DNA of 64,000 nucleotides from Phytoseiulus persimilis (GCA_037576195.1 CM075101.1:27652001-27716000), one strand, 5' to 3'; shown: positions 46,444-59,191, numbered from the stretch's first letter. The notes: generated from the sequence alone by a model not told the origin. Numbers and translations are program-made.

Positions 46444-47129
46444 TTCGACGAGACGCTGTCCCGAACAAATCACTCATCGTGGGCCCGTGTGAGTGTTGTC
46501 TTTTGGAGTCTTCATGGAACATCAAAGCTGTACTCGTGTGGCCGTCGAATATCTGAGTGCGGTCATCCGAACGGGTCGGAAATGGAATACCGGGAATCGA
46601 ACTCATGCACGCGAGCACGCACGCCCGCACACACGCGCGCTTATTTGGACGAACGGACCGACCGGCGTCGGTGTCATCATGAGATTGTGTCTTACTACAG
46701 AAGTGGCGCTCTATCCTCCATCGCTCCCCGTCGCGCTCGTTTGTTCCGCACCGGGCTGGTGGGCGCTCACCCACCTCGTGCTCGGTCACGTCGACTTCCG
46801 CGAAATTCTGATCATCTCAAAATCTCATTAAAACTTCCTTCAGGCCACTGACACCAGCATGCCGCCGTTGATGCGGCTACTACGTTGCTACCGCTGGCAG
46901 GGCCAGCCGCGATGGGAGCTACGCCTTGTGCATCGTGATGACAAAATCGAGTGTTGCCTGTTTCTGTCGAGACACACAATCATCTGAGCAAACTCCGCCG
47001 TAACTCGTTTCCGTCTGTGTACTAGGCTACCTGAGTGCACTGTTGGGGCTCTCTCGTCAACGCTTTTACCCGCACCACTTCTGAATATGCAAGGCCGCTG
47101 TCGTATGTAATAGCGTCGGCCCTGCGCGC

Positions 47130-47156
47130 CCTGCCTGCCCGCCCGCCCGCCCGCCT
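47130..47156 (+). repeat. (CCTG)/(CCCG)n tract
   Basis: CCTG units pass into tandem CCCG units. Confidence 0.85.
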
Positions 47157-47371
47157 GCCACTCACTCGAGTGGATTGAGTGTGCCTCAATCAGCACCCGA
47201 GCCACGAACGGAAACATTGTTCGTCCTCTCGGAATCCTCGAAAGAACGTTTCCGCGCTCGAAGCCGCCGCGAGAGCTCCTTCAGAAGATAGAAAGCACTC
47301 GAACGTCTCGCCCAGGGTCGAGTCGAGTTTGACTATATGCGGATCACACAGGGCAGCCAGTCTGGCTCCGG

Positions 47372-48100
47372 TTGGTGACGTGCGGCAACTTCGTGCCGCC
47401 GCCTCGTATACGTGCGTGCATCGCAGCTGAGAAAATGCACCGCGGTCGAGCTCCGATCGATGTGTTTCGAACCGGGGAGGGGGAGCTCCCCCGCAACGAT
47501 CGATGCAACTTGGAACATCGCAACCATCGACCATTCGCGGGTCGGATTGCGACGGAACTCGCTCCGATTTCGCGCTGTCCTCGTTGTTTCCTGCTGGTTT
47601 CGAGACTGCTGGAACAAGTCGCGAATCACCCCAGAGCTCGTTGGCAAGTAGTTCGTAAGTAGGATTTATATTTTGGGTTTCTACTTTTTCGCGAAAATCG
47701 AGTGCGGGCTGTCCGGGTTTGTCGCGTTTCCTTCTCGGCGCGAATCTCTCCTACGCCTCCCTTCTCAGTCTTCTGTCAGAAATCCACCTTCACGGACAAC
47801 TTGCTCGTCCTGCTCCTGGCCTCTTTGCGCGGAGGCCGACAGAGAACGAATCCCTATCGCCGGCGACGCTACCAAGGCATGGAAGGAGTTCTCCGAGACA
47901 TCGCGCCAAAGTTCGAGTGGAGGGAGGCGAAGAGAAGAATTAGATCTGCGAGAAACGCGAATTGTTCGAACCTGCGATCGATCGACCCGTTCAAAGCCGG
48001 AGCTCCACCCTCATCTGGAAACGCTCTGCAGCGGGATCTCCTCGACTTGAGACAGCTGAGAGGGGAAACAGCGGACCCGAGAGGGGGAGGGGGCTGTTGA
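47372..48100 (+). CDS. Candidate two-exon frame, up to 204 codons, unknown product
   Basis: A strong donor (TTC|GTAAGTAG, GT at 47655) is followed 114 nt later by a strong pyrimidine tract and CTCAG ending at 47768. A second AG ends at 47779. Exon 1 is open in one frame through the donor, with an internal ATG at about 47432. Joining at 47769 continues in frame to TGA at 48098-48100. The joined frame has a Leu-rich stretch (LLVLLLASL) followed by a basic stretch. Caveat: exon 2 is also open for more than 100 codons in the frame starting at 47769, whose codon use (GAG GCC GAC, ATC GCC GGC GAC) looks at least as good. So the intron is better supported than the protein. No family recognised. Confidence 0.33.
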
Positions 48101-51100
48101 AGGGATTTCCGCGAGCGAATCGCGGAGAGTGATTTTTGCCGCGATCTACGAACTCCGCTCGTTGATCTCGGTCAGAGAGACTCTCCGGTGCCCCCGAACA
48201 TCGAGGGTCGGGGTGCGAGGGAACCAAGACAGCTTTTGCTCTTCGCCAGTCGACCAGCTGTAATGATGAGGATGTTCTACATATGAGTCACGGATCTTGC
48301 TCCCAGAGTTGAGCGACTGCGGTGTCCAGCAAGCCGACCAGAGGCCGAAGAGGGCCGTTCGGGATCACACCCGAACTGATGGTCGGCAGGCGGGCAAGCG
48401 GGTTGGCTCTTCCGTGTATGTAGTATAACAGACCCGTGCTCACTCGGGGCGATACAACGAGGAACCGTCGAGTATGCCCGGGTACTAGCGGGTCGGTTGT
48501 TCCGCTTCTTATCCGTTCGGCTGTTCATGCTTCCGTGAGAGTTTGCATTGTCTGGGACGGGGCATGCAACTCGCCCGGCTCTTCATCCTCTCTCTCTTTC
48601 CCGCTCGGTCACAGTAGGCCATAACGGCAATCGCGGCCTGATGATGGCGTGTATTCAATTCGTCCCTGGTGGCTCGTAAGGTCCGCATCTAGCAGTGCCC
48701 CGTCGGTTCGCTCGCTCACGCGGTGGGCCGGGTACGTTAGTACCATGACTTCGTCCAGATGCAGCAGCGCCGGAGGAACCACTCTTCCTTGTTGTGTCTA
48801 TACAATCTCTTCAACCGGTCGGCGTGCAGAGTTTGCGACGAGGTCGGGCGGTCGGTTGGCCGGCCAACAACGTCCCCTCCGGGTTGATTCGCGTCGACGT
48901 GCTGCCGCCACCGACATGCCCACCGACACCACGATCATAGCGAGGCCGCCGCGTATGCTGCTGATGTGCAGAGCTAATGCTCCATCCGAATCGGGGATGT
49001 TTCCAAGTACGATAACATTTAATTAATATGGCCCGTTCCATGACCTGCGTGCCGCAGCCACTCGGAGCCAACGTGCTCATCAGGAAGCCGCTTCTGTGTG
49101 GCGTTCTGTGCGCATATTCGTACGTTGAGAGTACGGAGCGGTCGTGGCAGGCGATTGGAGCAGTCGACGGAAAAGTGCCCGACTGTTTTGCCTTTTCGAT
49201 GAGGAACGAACAACAATTGATCCGATGCGGCGGGAACTCACGGACGAATTTCGCACTCCGGGGCAGCGAGCACTACGACCTCTGGCTATGCTGGAGCGTC
49301 ACCAAATCGCGTGCGTGACGGGTCTTCCCCAACCACCGCTGCCAGCTTGAGCGTAAACGCTTCGGAACACGGAACCTGGGCTGGACCTCTATATCTTCGG
49401 TTCGCTCGCTGGCTCTTGTTCTATTTGTGTGACGAGAGGCGTATGGAATAGCAGACGCACGGCCCCCTGCGGCTCCTTCCCGCCGGCCGGCCTGGATGTC
49501 TACTTACCTACGGTAGTCGAAAATTGCGCAATTACTTTACGCTTGTGAAGGCAAATACAACTGGCTTTTAATTGACTCCTCGCGTTTCTCTGTTTGCTCG
49601 ACGATGTCGTCGTCGTCGTCGCTAACAACAACGACGGCGACGACCTCTTCTGTTTCGTTTGTGGGAATGGTCGATATGCCTTTGGTGTGGTCCCTTCAGC
49701 GAACCTGTCGGACGTCACGTCTCCCGCTCGGCTGCACGGCGGATCTGACGGCCCAAGCAGCACGAACTGTTGCCGACTCCTCAGTTTCTCAGCGACGTAA
49801 AAAAAGGAACAGCAACTGTTTCGCTAGAGAGGAAGACGACAGCGAACACGGGAGTTTATCACGCTGTGAATAACGATCTGGCGTTATCGCTGGCGTCATG
49901 GACGATTATGAATCGGATGATAGGAGTCCACTTCACTTCGAGCTTCGGTTGTTTTTTTTTCTCGACCGAGAGACCGACCGCCTGGCTGTTCCGGATAAGA
50001 GTTCCGTTCCGGTAACGTTTCGTTGTAGTTTCCACCCGCTCGTACGGTTTGCTATCTCTTTCACAAGCGAAAAGAAACAAGATAACGATCCGCTGTTTTT
50101 TTTTCTTTCTGGGAGACCGGAATCGGATTTTTCAGGGAAAAAAACATATACACAAACATGCATTCACACATGCAGCAGAGACCTCGCCCTGTCGAGTGAC
50201 GTGCTGCGAGAGATCGCTTGGCAAGACGGCAACAGTACAGAACTCTGTTCCTACCGTCGTCTATATTTGGCCTCATGAGCGGCGGATACTTCATTATTTT
50301 TTGAATATCGTGTGGGAAAATCAGTGAGATTGTCAGTCGTATTGGTTCTTCTACGACCGAATGGCTGACGTGGTGCCTGACTGCCAGTCCGTCTGTCTGT
50401 CCGACTGACAGACTGACTGGATGACACAAGAAAGAGCAGTGGGAGCGGCGCGGGTTTCGAGAAGACCGCTGGGAACGATCGCGTCACCTTGTCTCGGCGG
50501 CGAACTGACCGCGCGATGGTCGCTCGTTGAGAACCCTTGCCGCGAGTGACTTTCGTTTCGTTCCTCTTATCGCAGCCACTGCTGGCATGTGAATGACGGA
50601 ACGACCGAAATCGGTGACTGTCGGAAAACCCAGATGACTGAGATATCGGTTGGGGTCCCGGGTCGGGCTCGGCTCTACCGGAACGGGAAGCATTCGAGCT
50701 CCGACTCATAAGGAGCTGTTTCTAGAAGCGTTTGACGCTCTCGAACCCAACTCTTAAGCATCCTATGGGGTCCAACTGAATCGGTAACTAACTGCCAACT
50801 TGATAAACTGATCCAGCAAACGACCCATGGGTGTCTCGATGCGATGCCAATGGCGAATCACCCCCAGAGCTCACTGCAGACACGTGGAGCGGTCTTCACG
50901 TTGATTCGCACTCGGTCTTCGTTAGGTTTCTCGGGGGTAGTAGTCGCCGTCGTCGTTGGCGGCGGCGGCTTCCATCAGCTGCGCTACTGCCATGGACGCT
51001 GCACTCGAGACTGAGGGTCCTTTAAGCTCGATGGCTGTCAATTAGGAACAATCCCCTGGTTCAAAATTGATGGCCACACCGGGTGGGGACACGGCGACTA

Positions 51101-51573
51101 CGGGCGGCCAAACACACAGCGGTAAGAATCAGCTGTGAGCGCGAACATCTTCAAGGTGTCTTCCCGGCGGGCAGGCGCCGTTTTACAGCAACAACATTCA
51201 TCGGTAGGATCATGAGTGTCGTTATCTGTTTATCTATCGGTCCAACTGGCTGCTGACATTGTCTCGCGTGTATTTTCGCCATTTCTCGAAGAGTGCGCTC
51301 ATTACGGCGATCGACGAGGAAAATACTGAGATTCCGAGCAGGCGATAGCGGAAACAGATGAGAAGAATACACCTGATTCTTCCTCCTCTTCGGACATAAT
51401 TTTGGCCAATTTCGCACAATGTTGTTCTGCTGGTCGATCTATCTCTCTCGTCGGCCGAAGTTTATTTGTCTCGTGAGGCCTTACGTGTCCGGCGCTCACT
51501 GGAAGGGAGACTCCTCCAGTACGTACAATTGGTATGCGTTGAAAATTGAAGAGCCCGGTGGATCGATCGGCGG

Positions 51574-51605
51574 ACCGACCGACCGACCGATCGATCGATA
51601 GATCG
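51574..51605 (+). repeat. (ACCG)n passing into (ATCG)n
   Basis: Compound tract with a one-base unit change midway. Confidence 0.85.
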
Positions 51606-53003
51606 CTTGATATGTCCGCTCGATCCGTTTGGCTTTGGGAAAACTCCGCCAAATGGAAAACAAATACACGATCAGAGGTTTGGACTTCGCCGGGGCCTGA
51701 TTGGCACCGCTGCAGGTGCTGCGTGCTCGACGCCGGGCAAGCTCACGACGGAGGGAAGAACTGTTCAACGTGTTGGTGCGGCGACGCCCGCCGTCAAACC
51801 CGCGGTTCGTCCGTCTCCCGTTGATTTGCGACCGAGCGCGTCGGTCTGCCTACGCGCTAATTTGATGATTCAGTTCAGCGGAGTGACTCGCGGGCTGGGT
51901 CGACGACGCTTGCTCCGCAGGGATGAGCAAAAATTATGTGAGTTGGGTGTTTTTTTGATGCTCTTGATGAATGGCGTAAACTGTAGGAACAAGCTGAGAA
52001 ACGGGCGGGCGAACCACCTGAACAGCCACCTTGATACGGGCCTTTTAGTTAGCTCGAAGTGCGTCGTTTCGTCCGTTGTCCGGAGCTGGTAAACACGCTG
52101 ATGCCCCGCGCAGATTGTCGAGGGAACTCATTCACAGTCTCCTTCTGCGCGTCGCTCTGAAAAATCGTTATCACGGCGCGAGCTTGATAGACAACCGGCA
52201 GCTGATAGGCTTCTCGTCCGGACCCCCTCCTCAGATAAGGCTCCCAGGTACGGCTGAATGACTCTCCTGATAGTAAACCCAACTGGGTACCCAACCAAGT
52301 CGGGTCCGTGAGTAAATCAACGAGGACTGTTCGAGAGAGAAACAGAGCTACTGTCCGTCCGACCCAGCGACCGCCCGCCCGCCCGACCGACCGACCGACT
52401 GACGGATGAACGAACTGAAAGCGGATATCCAACACCTGTGATTTCAGCGTTTCCGGTCAGGTCCTTTTTCAATTTAATAATCAAGTTTGAAGAGGAAAAC
52501 CGCTCTGGCCAAGCTTGTGAAAGCTTGCCATTCACCCAGATGTCATTTTGCGGTCAGCACGACATTTCACGACGCAGAGTCCACAGACATGACTCAACAG
52601 CAGTCCGCAAATAATGTAGGTGTTCACCTGCGTGGCGGATTCTCCGCGTCGGGAGCCCTAATTGTCGCTCGGGACCTTCGAGCTACTCGGTCGCTCCGTT
52701 TCCCACACGCGCTGACGACAAAACCCGTCCGGAACATTCTATTCCAGACCTCTGGATCGGTAAACCATCACAAACTCGATGGCCGCGGCTGTCGAAGGTG
52801 AACCGCGACGAATAAAACTCGAGCTGCTACTGAAAGTGAAACGTGATACATCGAGGACATTCGACCACAGACGAAACCGGCTCGATGCTAGTGTTATTCC
52901 GGATGATGAGCTGACCAGGGCATGGCAGCGGTCGAGAGAACTGCTGAAACGCAGATGGGTTAGTGTCAACTTTCGTGGTGTGACGTTGGTCAAGGCGTTT
53001 CCC

Positions 53004-53027
53004 GGCCGGCCGGCCGACCGACCGACA
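53004..53027 (+). repeat. GGCCGGCC core joined to (ACCG)n
   Basis: Two overlapping GGCCGGCC octamers run straight into GACCGACCGAC. Same architecture as the 13.8- and 42.6-kb copies. Confidence 0.8.
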
Positions 53028-53677
53028 GAAAATGCAGAGCATTCATTGGAGTGACAACTTTTTGGAGCTGTTTTCATCCTCTCTGTTTTTATTCTGGCCA
53101 TTCGTCGAGGCGCCACGCAGTCTGCTGTCGATGCTTTCCGAGTGTCATAATCTGTTTCGCCTCCGTCGTCGAGAGGAGCCGGTCATTCCAGCGATCGAGC
53201 CTGCCGGCCGGTCGGTCGGTCACTAGAGAGTTTGGGAAAAGAGCAGCTCGGCGAAATATGGAAGCGAGCCCTCCGAGGAACAGTTTCAGCGCAGAAAACC
53301 AGCAGCGAAAGCTGAAGCGGCGGCTATCGTCAACTTCCCCAGAAACGAAAGAATGGGAGAGACAACAAAAAAGGAATAAATCTGCTCGAAGACCCAGAAC
53401 TGCGAACTGGGAGCGGAACTGCGGGAACTCGCAGTCGATAACCCCTTTGTTTGGCTCGTTCGGCGACGGAACCCCATCGGAGTTCCGTGCACGGATCGGA
53501 TGCTTCCGAGGGAACTCTTGGGAAACTTCCCCGTTACCAGGAAACTCGCTCCTAATTCTGTTTTTCCTGAAATACTTCCCATTTCCGTTCCGAACGGGGA
53601 TGACGCCATCGCCATGTCATGATTCCACGAAAAAGTCGTGTCCATCCACTCGAGAAAGAGGCCGAGATGGGGAGGGA

Positions 53678-53687
53678 GGGGGGGGGG
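53678..53687 (+). repeat. G10 homopolymer
   Basis: Ten consecutive G within a G-rich patch. Confidence 0.8.
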
Positions 53688-53810
53688 AGCATCGGGGGGA
53701 AATGTCGGCAGGGAAGCGGAGAACGAGGAAGATGTTTGAAACAGATTTTCGAAACTTGGCTCTTATGGGAGTTTGATGACATCGGGGCCCGGAGTGTCGA
53801 TCGTTTATTC

Positions 53811-53841
53811 ATAGATTTTTCTCTCACTTTTCCAGGTAAGG
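53811..53841 (+). other. Candidate recursive-splicing ratchet point 5
   Basis: A long uninterrupted pyrimidine tract runs into TCTCACTTTTCCAG|GTAAGG. The AG ends at 53835 and the GT starts at 53836. Both halves are near consensus and there is no exon between them. It lies 11.9 kb downstream of point 4 on the same strand. Function inferred from layout. Confidence 0.6.
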
Positions 53842-56800
53842 AAGCATCGCCGGAGCTTTCCAGGAACAGCGGAAGACGCCAACTAAACGACCGCCTGAGT
53901 CAGAACGGGACGCGTGGAAACCCCGGCAAGTGCACTTGGGTCCTCGCCGACAGCGGCGGCTGATCCACTGATCGCCGCGGCTGTTCATAATCACATTGCT
54001 GTCGTGTTGTTGCCGGAGCGGCAGAGTGAGTTGGCAAGCGGAGGGTTTTTCGAAGCTCGGGGAGCGTCTTACATCTTAGCAGGTATCCGGATTCCCACGC
54101 CGAACGAATCGTTGTCAATTCTTCTGATTCTGGTCGGCTCCAACAAGTTCCCCTCGAGCGAGCGAGGGAGGGAGGCAGGAAGAGGGCGTACGCGAAATTC
54201 ATCCAGACTTCATCTAATTTGTGTAATGAATGGTATGCTGGCGCGGCGTTCATCATGGGAACTAACGACTGAATTAACGAACGAACGAGCGAGACAGGGA
54301 CGGACGGACGAAGAAGGCGGACTCATTCGGACCGCAGCAAATCCTGTGGTCATTGGCGTGTCCTTCACTTGCATGTGAAACTTTTCGTTGTTATCATTGT
54401 GCTCAATAACGCCCCGCGCGTATCTATAAATCTCGTCGATTCGGTTACGCTCGAACTTCCATCCCTCCCATGATGCTCGATAAGTTCGCAATAAGTTTCC
54501 GCGCTCAGACAGATGCCGTAGATAATTACGAACTGCGATAATCGAGTGCGTTGATCGATTGGGCGCAGATGAAAGGAGGCTTCTGAGCGTTTCCCGAACA
54601 GCTCTCGAGTATTTTGGCTTTGTGGTTACCATTCCGGTCGTCGACGATCGTGCTCGATGAATCGAGTCGAACAATCGTGGATCTTCGTCGTTAGGCAGAT
54701 CACCAGGACGACGGTCTGACAAGTAGAACGAGCCGCCTCGTGGCCGGCCGGTCCGCTGTCTTTTCGCTCACCGGCACTGATAGCGTTGAGCGTACGGCCG
54801 GAGTCGGTTAGTGATGGATTCGAACGCCGCAACACAATTGTAAAATGTCAATTATTCGCTCAAACTGGACTGTCAAACATCATCGAGATAATGATGACAG
54901 TGACGTCACCGTCCAGCACACTGATTATCATTAGCAGCAGTTGGGCCCGTGGGACGGCCACCGAGCGAACAGGCAGCTAACTACCTCTGTCCTTCATGTA
55001 CGTAACTCTCGGCCGCGCAGGCGGGCGGGCCCGTCTGCGTTTTCTGTCAGCTTGTCCAGAGAGCGGCCGTTATCAACGCGACTATCTCCCTGTCTCCGAA
55101 GCACTCATTCAAATGCAAAACGATGTAGAGATAAAAAAGAATAACAAAGAAAACACAGATAAAACGACGATTCCGTCGCTGTGCCTATCCGAGCACTGGT
55201 TGGTTGGTCGGTGCGTCGAGTTCGGCTCGTCCGCCGTCGGTCGTTGAGTCTTCTGGTCGAGGAGGAGGAGGAGGCTGATATGAGACCGATAGAGCACCGT
55301 GAAGTAGGGTGGATCCTCCTCAGCTTGATGTGGTTGTCGCTGATGGCTCCCGCGCGCGCACGTCCGTCGCCTCCGATGTGAGCTGGCGGCAGCAGGCTCT
55401 CTTTTCTCCCTCGTTTCCAGAATCAGCTGTGATTCGAGTGACGATGAGGCTCACAAAACGGAGGCTGGCTGATAACGCTGGCTCACGCAAACAAGTCCGC
55501 GCCGGAATCGAACGCTCGTCGGGTCGGGGCTCTCCGCTTTCCCACGCCGGGAATCGTCCTCGGATCCGGTTTTCCGCCTGTTTGCCGTCGGCGCCTCAGC
55601 TCGAAGCACCCAACTGTGGTTGTGGCCGGTTATGTTCGTCCTATCCTTCACCTAGATAAGGTTCTGAGTAATTAAGAAGCTCTCGCAGTCGAGTCGGCCA
55701 CAATAAATCAGTCCGCGTTTCCTGTTGTCTGGCTCTTCCCGCCGTCCAACCGACCGTTCGAGTGACGAACCGACTGACACACTGTTTCCACCTTGTGGTG
55801 TTGTTTTTCTCTTTCCTCGGCTCCCAATTAGAGGACTTCATCCGCAGACTGTGAAACAACCTGACGACTCGACTGGACGCTCGGGAGGAAGAAGACTGTC
55901 AGAACGACTGTGGCCGCGGAATCGTGTCGATGGCAGCGGACAGGGCACGGATTCCCACCCAAGTGAAGTCTCCTCACTCGGTCGGTCGGTCTGTCCTCGG
56001 AGCGATATACAATTATCTGTAATTTGATATCATCGACGGGCCAGCTACAACAACGGCGGCGGCATCACAGTCAGCCGCAGCATCAAGAGACGATTATTCT
56101 TTTGTCCCTTGTCTCGAAGACAATGTCTCATTTCTCTTTCTGGCCATCGTTCGGACCCCTCGGGTCCCCTGTGCATATTCGACGAGGCCTTTTCTGTGTG
56201 AACAAGCAAAATGAGCGCCGATTCAGTCGAGCGCAGGCCGTGTGCACTCCGGATACCGTACTGTTTGTGTGCCGACGACAGTGACGCGGGATCCGTGCCC
56301 TGTCGTCGATTTTTCCGTGGGGTGGCTACCGCCGCGTCGTCTGCAGCCAGCTCCTCTTACCCTTCTTCGGAGAGATCGTCTCCGGTCACAATCGCATCCG
56401 CCGCGATGCGAGACAATACAAAAGAGTATAAGCCCAGCTAATTGGTTTCGTCGAGAGTTTTCTTCAGTTCTGTTTGTTGCGGCATCGAACACAGGGCTCT
56501 TCGTTCGTGTCGTCCATTGTTCCGTTCGGCGAATAATTGACTCGACATGACACGAAGACGACTTGAATGAGTTGTACATCGTGAAGATGTCATTCTGCTC
56601 GAAGCTGCACCGTACGAGGCGGCGAGCTACGACTTCGGTCGAGAGTTGGGTGTCACGTAGAGCTGCTTTCCGCTCCTCGATACTTCGATTCGAGGGGATC
56701 CCGGAAAGAACCGGTCGCGAACCAACTCGATCTCGAAACCGGCGGAGAACGCTTCGAAATCATTTTCTCCCTGATTCTCGCGTCGCTCCTCTCCTGCTGC

Positions 56801-58838
56801 GTGCACATCAGCGGTTCAACAGCTGTCTCCGGCGAAATAGAAAAACTCAAGAGACGCCAATAGAATTACAGACCGTAATGGCCAGAGCTGGGTCAGGATT
56901 TTCCGATTGTGGTTGTCAACATTAACGACGTCGACGAGAGAACGTTCCCTACGTGCCGTGCATGCCAGTCAGTCTGGCGGACTGGCTGGCTGGCTGCCAG
57001 CTAGGCCACGATGTGTTGTTTTTTTGCTGCACTTGCTCCAGCCGTAGGAGAGACCAGGGGAGATTGCGTGCCAGCTACTCACCTGAAGGTTTCCTCATGC
57101 GATTACACAATCATCCGTCCAGCTGACGTCCATTGGTGGGGTCGGAGAGCCGTCCCTCGGAGGGATTGTCTCCATTGAAAGCGCGGGCTACCAGACCCCG
57201 CGGCTGGACTGAGAGTCTACGCAAGAACTCAAAAGATCGGGCATCGAGGAGTAGAGATACGAGGACAATGGAGCAGAGATTCCGGTTTGAAGTTCAGAGA
57301 AAATTTCAGCTGTGAGGAGAACGTTCCCGTGGTAGCCGCCGCAAAGCCCGCGAAGATCACGTTCTTGTCGTCATCTGTGAACATGGTCCTGAATCCCCAG
57401 CCTGGGAGAACTCATCGTTCCCACTGGACGCTCAGCGGCACAACGAGTCGAGGACGGAAGAATCGGAGGAACGAAGGCGCGGAGGGCAGAATATCTCATT
57501 TGAATCCGCAAATACGCCCGCGGAGTGTTTCTTGGAGTGTCTCTCTCGAGTTGGAGCTTGACGTGTTAGCCTGGAGACACACACATGCGTGCGAGCTTTT
57601 ACACTCAGCACGGCGGCGGATGCTGAGCTGACCACGCCAGTTCCAGAGCCAGCTTGTGATGCTCGAGTGCTGGCACGAGCCTGACTTGATCAGACGGGGC
57701 TGCTTCGAGTGGGCCGAGCTTCACCGTCCGACGTCACCCCGTTCGTCTCGTGTTTTCATCCTCACCGCCGCCGTCGTCGTCGTCGTCGACGTTTCTCTCG
57801 AGCGAGCGATGCCAGCGAGTTCCTCTGTCGTCAAGAGCTCCCGTCCCCCTCCCTCGCAGTCTCCTCCGTTGTCCTCTGTTCTCCTCTTCAATTGTGATGC
57901 AAACGAAGTTGTCGTCGTCGTCGTCGTCATCATGGACGCCATGAGAAGCTCGCTGCCGCTAAGAAGAGGAGGAGGAAACCAAGTCGGGGAATTTTTCCCG
58001 TCCTCAACGAAGACCTCGACGACGCTGGACCGTAAACAATTTTTCATCTACATTGAAACGACGTCACAGTACTCCTAATTGAAGTCTAGCTCGCTAGCAG
58101 CCTCTCTCGGCCTGTCTTGGCGGTGAGCCCCGAGTCGAGCGCGAAATCCCTTTCAGCCTCGAGATTCTCTCCGGCGAAAACCCGAAACTGTGCCTTTGGA
58201 GCGGGGGGTTCTCCGCCGGACGGTTCTCCTCTCGGCCGATCCTCAGTTGTGGTGAGCGACGCGTGGCGGTACTCTCCGTCTCCACCGACGCTTTCGCGCG
58301 AAAGGACTAGGAACACTTCCGTCCGTGACAAAATATTACGGAACCGTCCAGTGTAGCATTGCATCATTACGGTCATGGGCTCCGAACGATCCGGGGATTC
58401 TACGAATAATCAGTCAGTCGCGCTTTAGCGTTGTCGGTCGCTGAACTGCTCTTGAACCGCGCACGTTGAGCCGCGGATGTCGTCTCCGCGGACGACCGAC
58501 AACTCCCAAGACCATCATCAGGACGCGACGCAAGTAGCTCAGGAGTCAGACAGCGTGTGATTAGACCGATTGCGTTGAGGACGCAGCCGCGGAAATTCAC
58601 TCAGCAGGCCGCTGTTTGATCGCTTGTTAGATCGGCCACCGGTCGGACAGTTTTCCACTCGGAGTCACGTGCCGCGTTCATCGGAGAAGCGGAGGGATCA
58701 ACGCAGCGCTCCGCGTTGAAACAATCGCCGCTGTCGTCACCCTGACGCCGCTGTTGGAGCCGAATCTTCATGAATTCTTCATTAAAAGATCCGCTCTCGT
58801 TTCATCATCTCGTTTTCTCCATCGTCGGCTCAACACAG

Positions 58839-59012
58839 GACGCGTTCGACGCGTCGGTCACAAGCGAATCGAGCCGCGCCAACTTGGGCCCGCTCTTGAA
58901 CGCTCGCATTGATGGCGACTCGACTTGGCAAATGACGAGCTACTTCGATGCGTTCGTTCCTCATAGGCCGCCCATTAAATCTGAATCTAGGTTCGCTTCA
59001 TTCCGCGAATAA
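58839..59012 (+). CDS. Candidate terminal exon, 57 codons, unknown product
   Basis: A long pyrimidine-rich stretch and CAACACAG end at 58838. Only one of the three frames stays open beyond. It has GC-ending codons (GAC GCG TTC GAC GCG TCG) and runs to TAA at 59010-59012. The peptide has a motif-poor but protein-like composition, including STWQMTSYFDAF. AAG|GTAACA directly follows the stop, so an alternative donor cannot be excluded. No family recognised. Confidence 0.28.
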   Translation, partial: DAFDASVTSESSRANLGPLLNARIDGDSTWQMTSYFDAFVPHRPPIKSESRFASFRE

Positions 59013-59154
59013 GGTAACATCGTCGTGAACCCAGCCGCCCTGTTACAGGGCACGACAACCGAGTTCGGCGACCACCAACAACCGCCAGCTCGCCGGGCGG
59101 CGGCGCTTGCTCTAGAAGCGGACTCATTTCAATTTGGCAAATGCTCTCTCATAG

Positions 59155-59191
59155 CCGCGGCGGCGGAGGCGGCGGCAGCGGCGGCGGCAGC
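59155..59191 (+). repeat. (GGC)n tract
   Basis: Imperfect GGC repeat with GAG and CAG interruptions. Confidence 0.85.

Larger units (their letters stand above)
41891..53835 (+). other. Putative intron segment between ratchet points 4 and 5
   Basis: An 11.9-kb stretch and the most exon-like part of the window. Candidates lie at 43462-43958, 46052-46443 and 47372-48100. It also has a 20-bp perfect palindrome (42548-42567), a (GCC)n tract (43129-43152), a G13 run (45749-45761), a (CCCG)n tract (47130-47156), a compound (ACCG)/(ATCG) tract (51574-51605) and a G10 run (53678-53687). The stretches 44.0-46.0, 48.1-51.5 and 51.6-53.0 kb show no assignable gene. Confidence 0.4.

Noticed and set aside
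49502..49512. Minus-strand TAG|GTAAGT as a ratchet point
   Set aside because: The pyrimidine tract is short and broken. Kept only as part of the chance-rate comparison.
53051..53776. Longest ATG-type frame in the window (241 codons, plus strand)
   Set aside because: It runs through a (CGGT)n tract and a G10 run, has mixed composition and no splice context, and ends just before ratchet point 5. Consistent with chance in GC-rich DNA.
57076..57086. Minus-strand CAG|GTGAGT as a ratchet point
   Set aside because: The upstream sequence on that strand is purine-rich (GAGGAAAC). Only the junction word matches.
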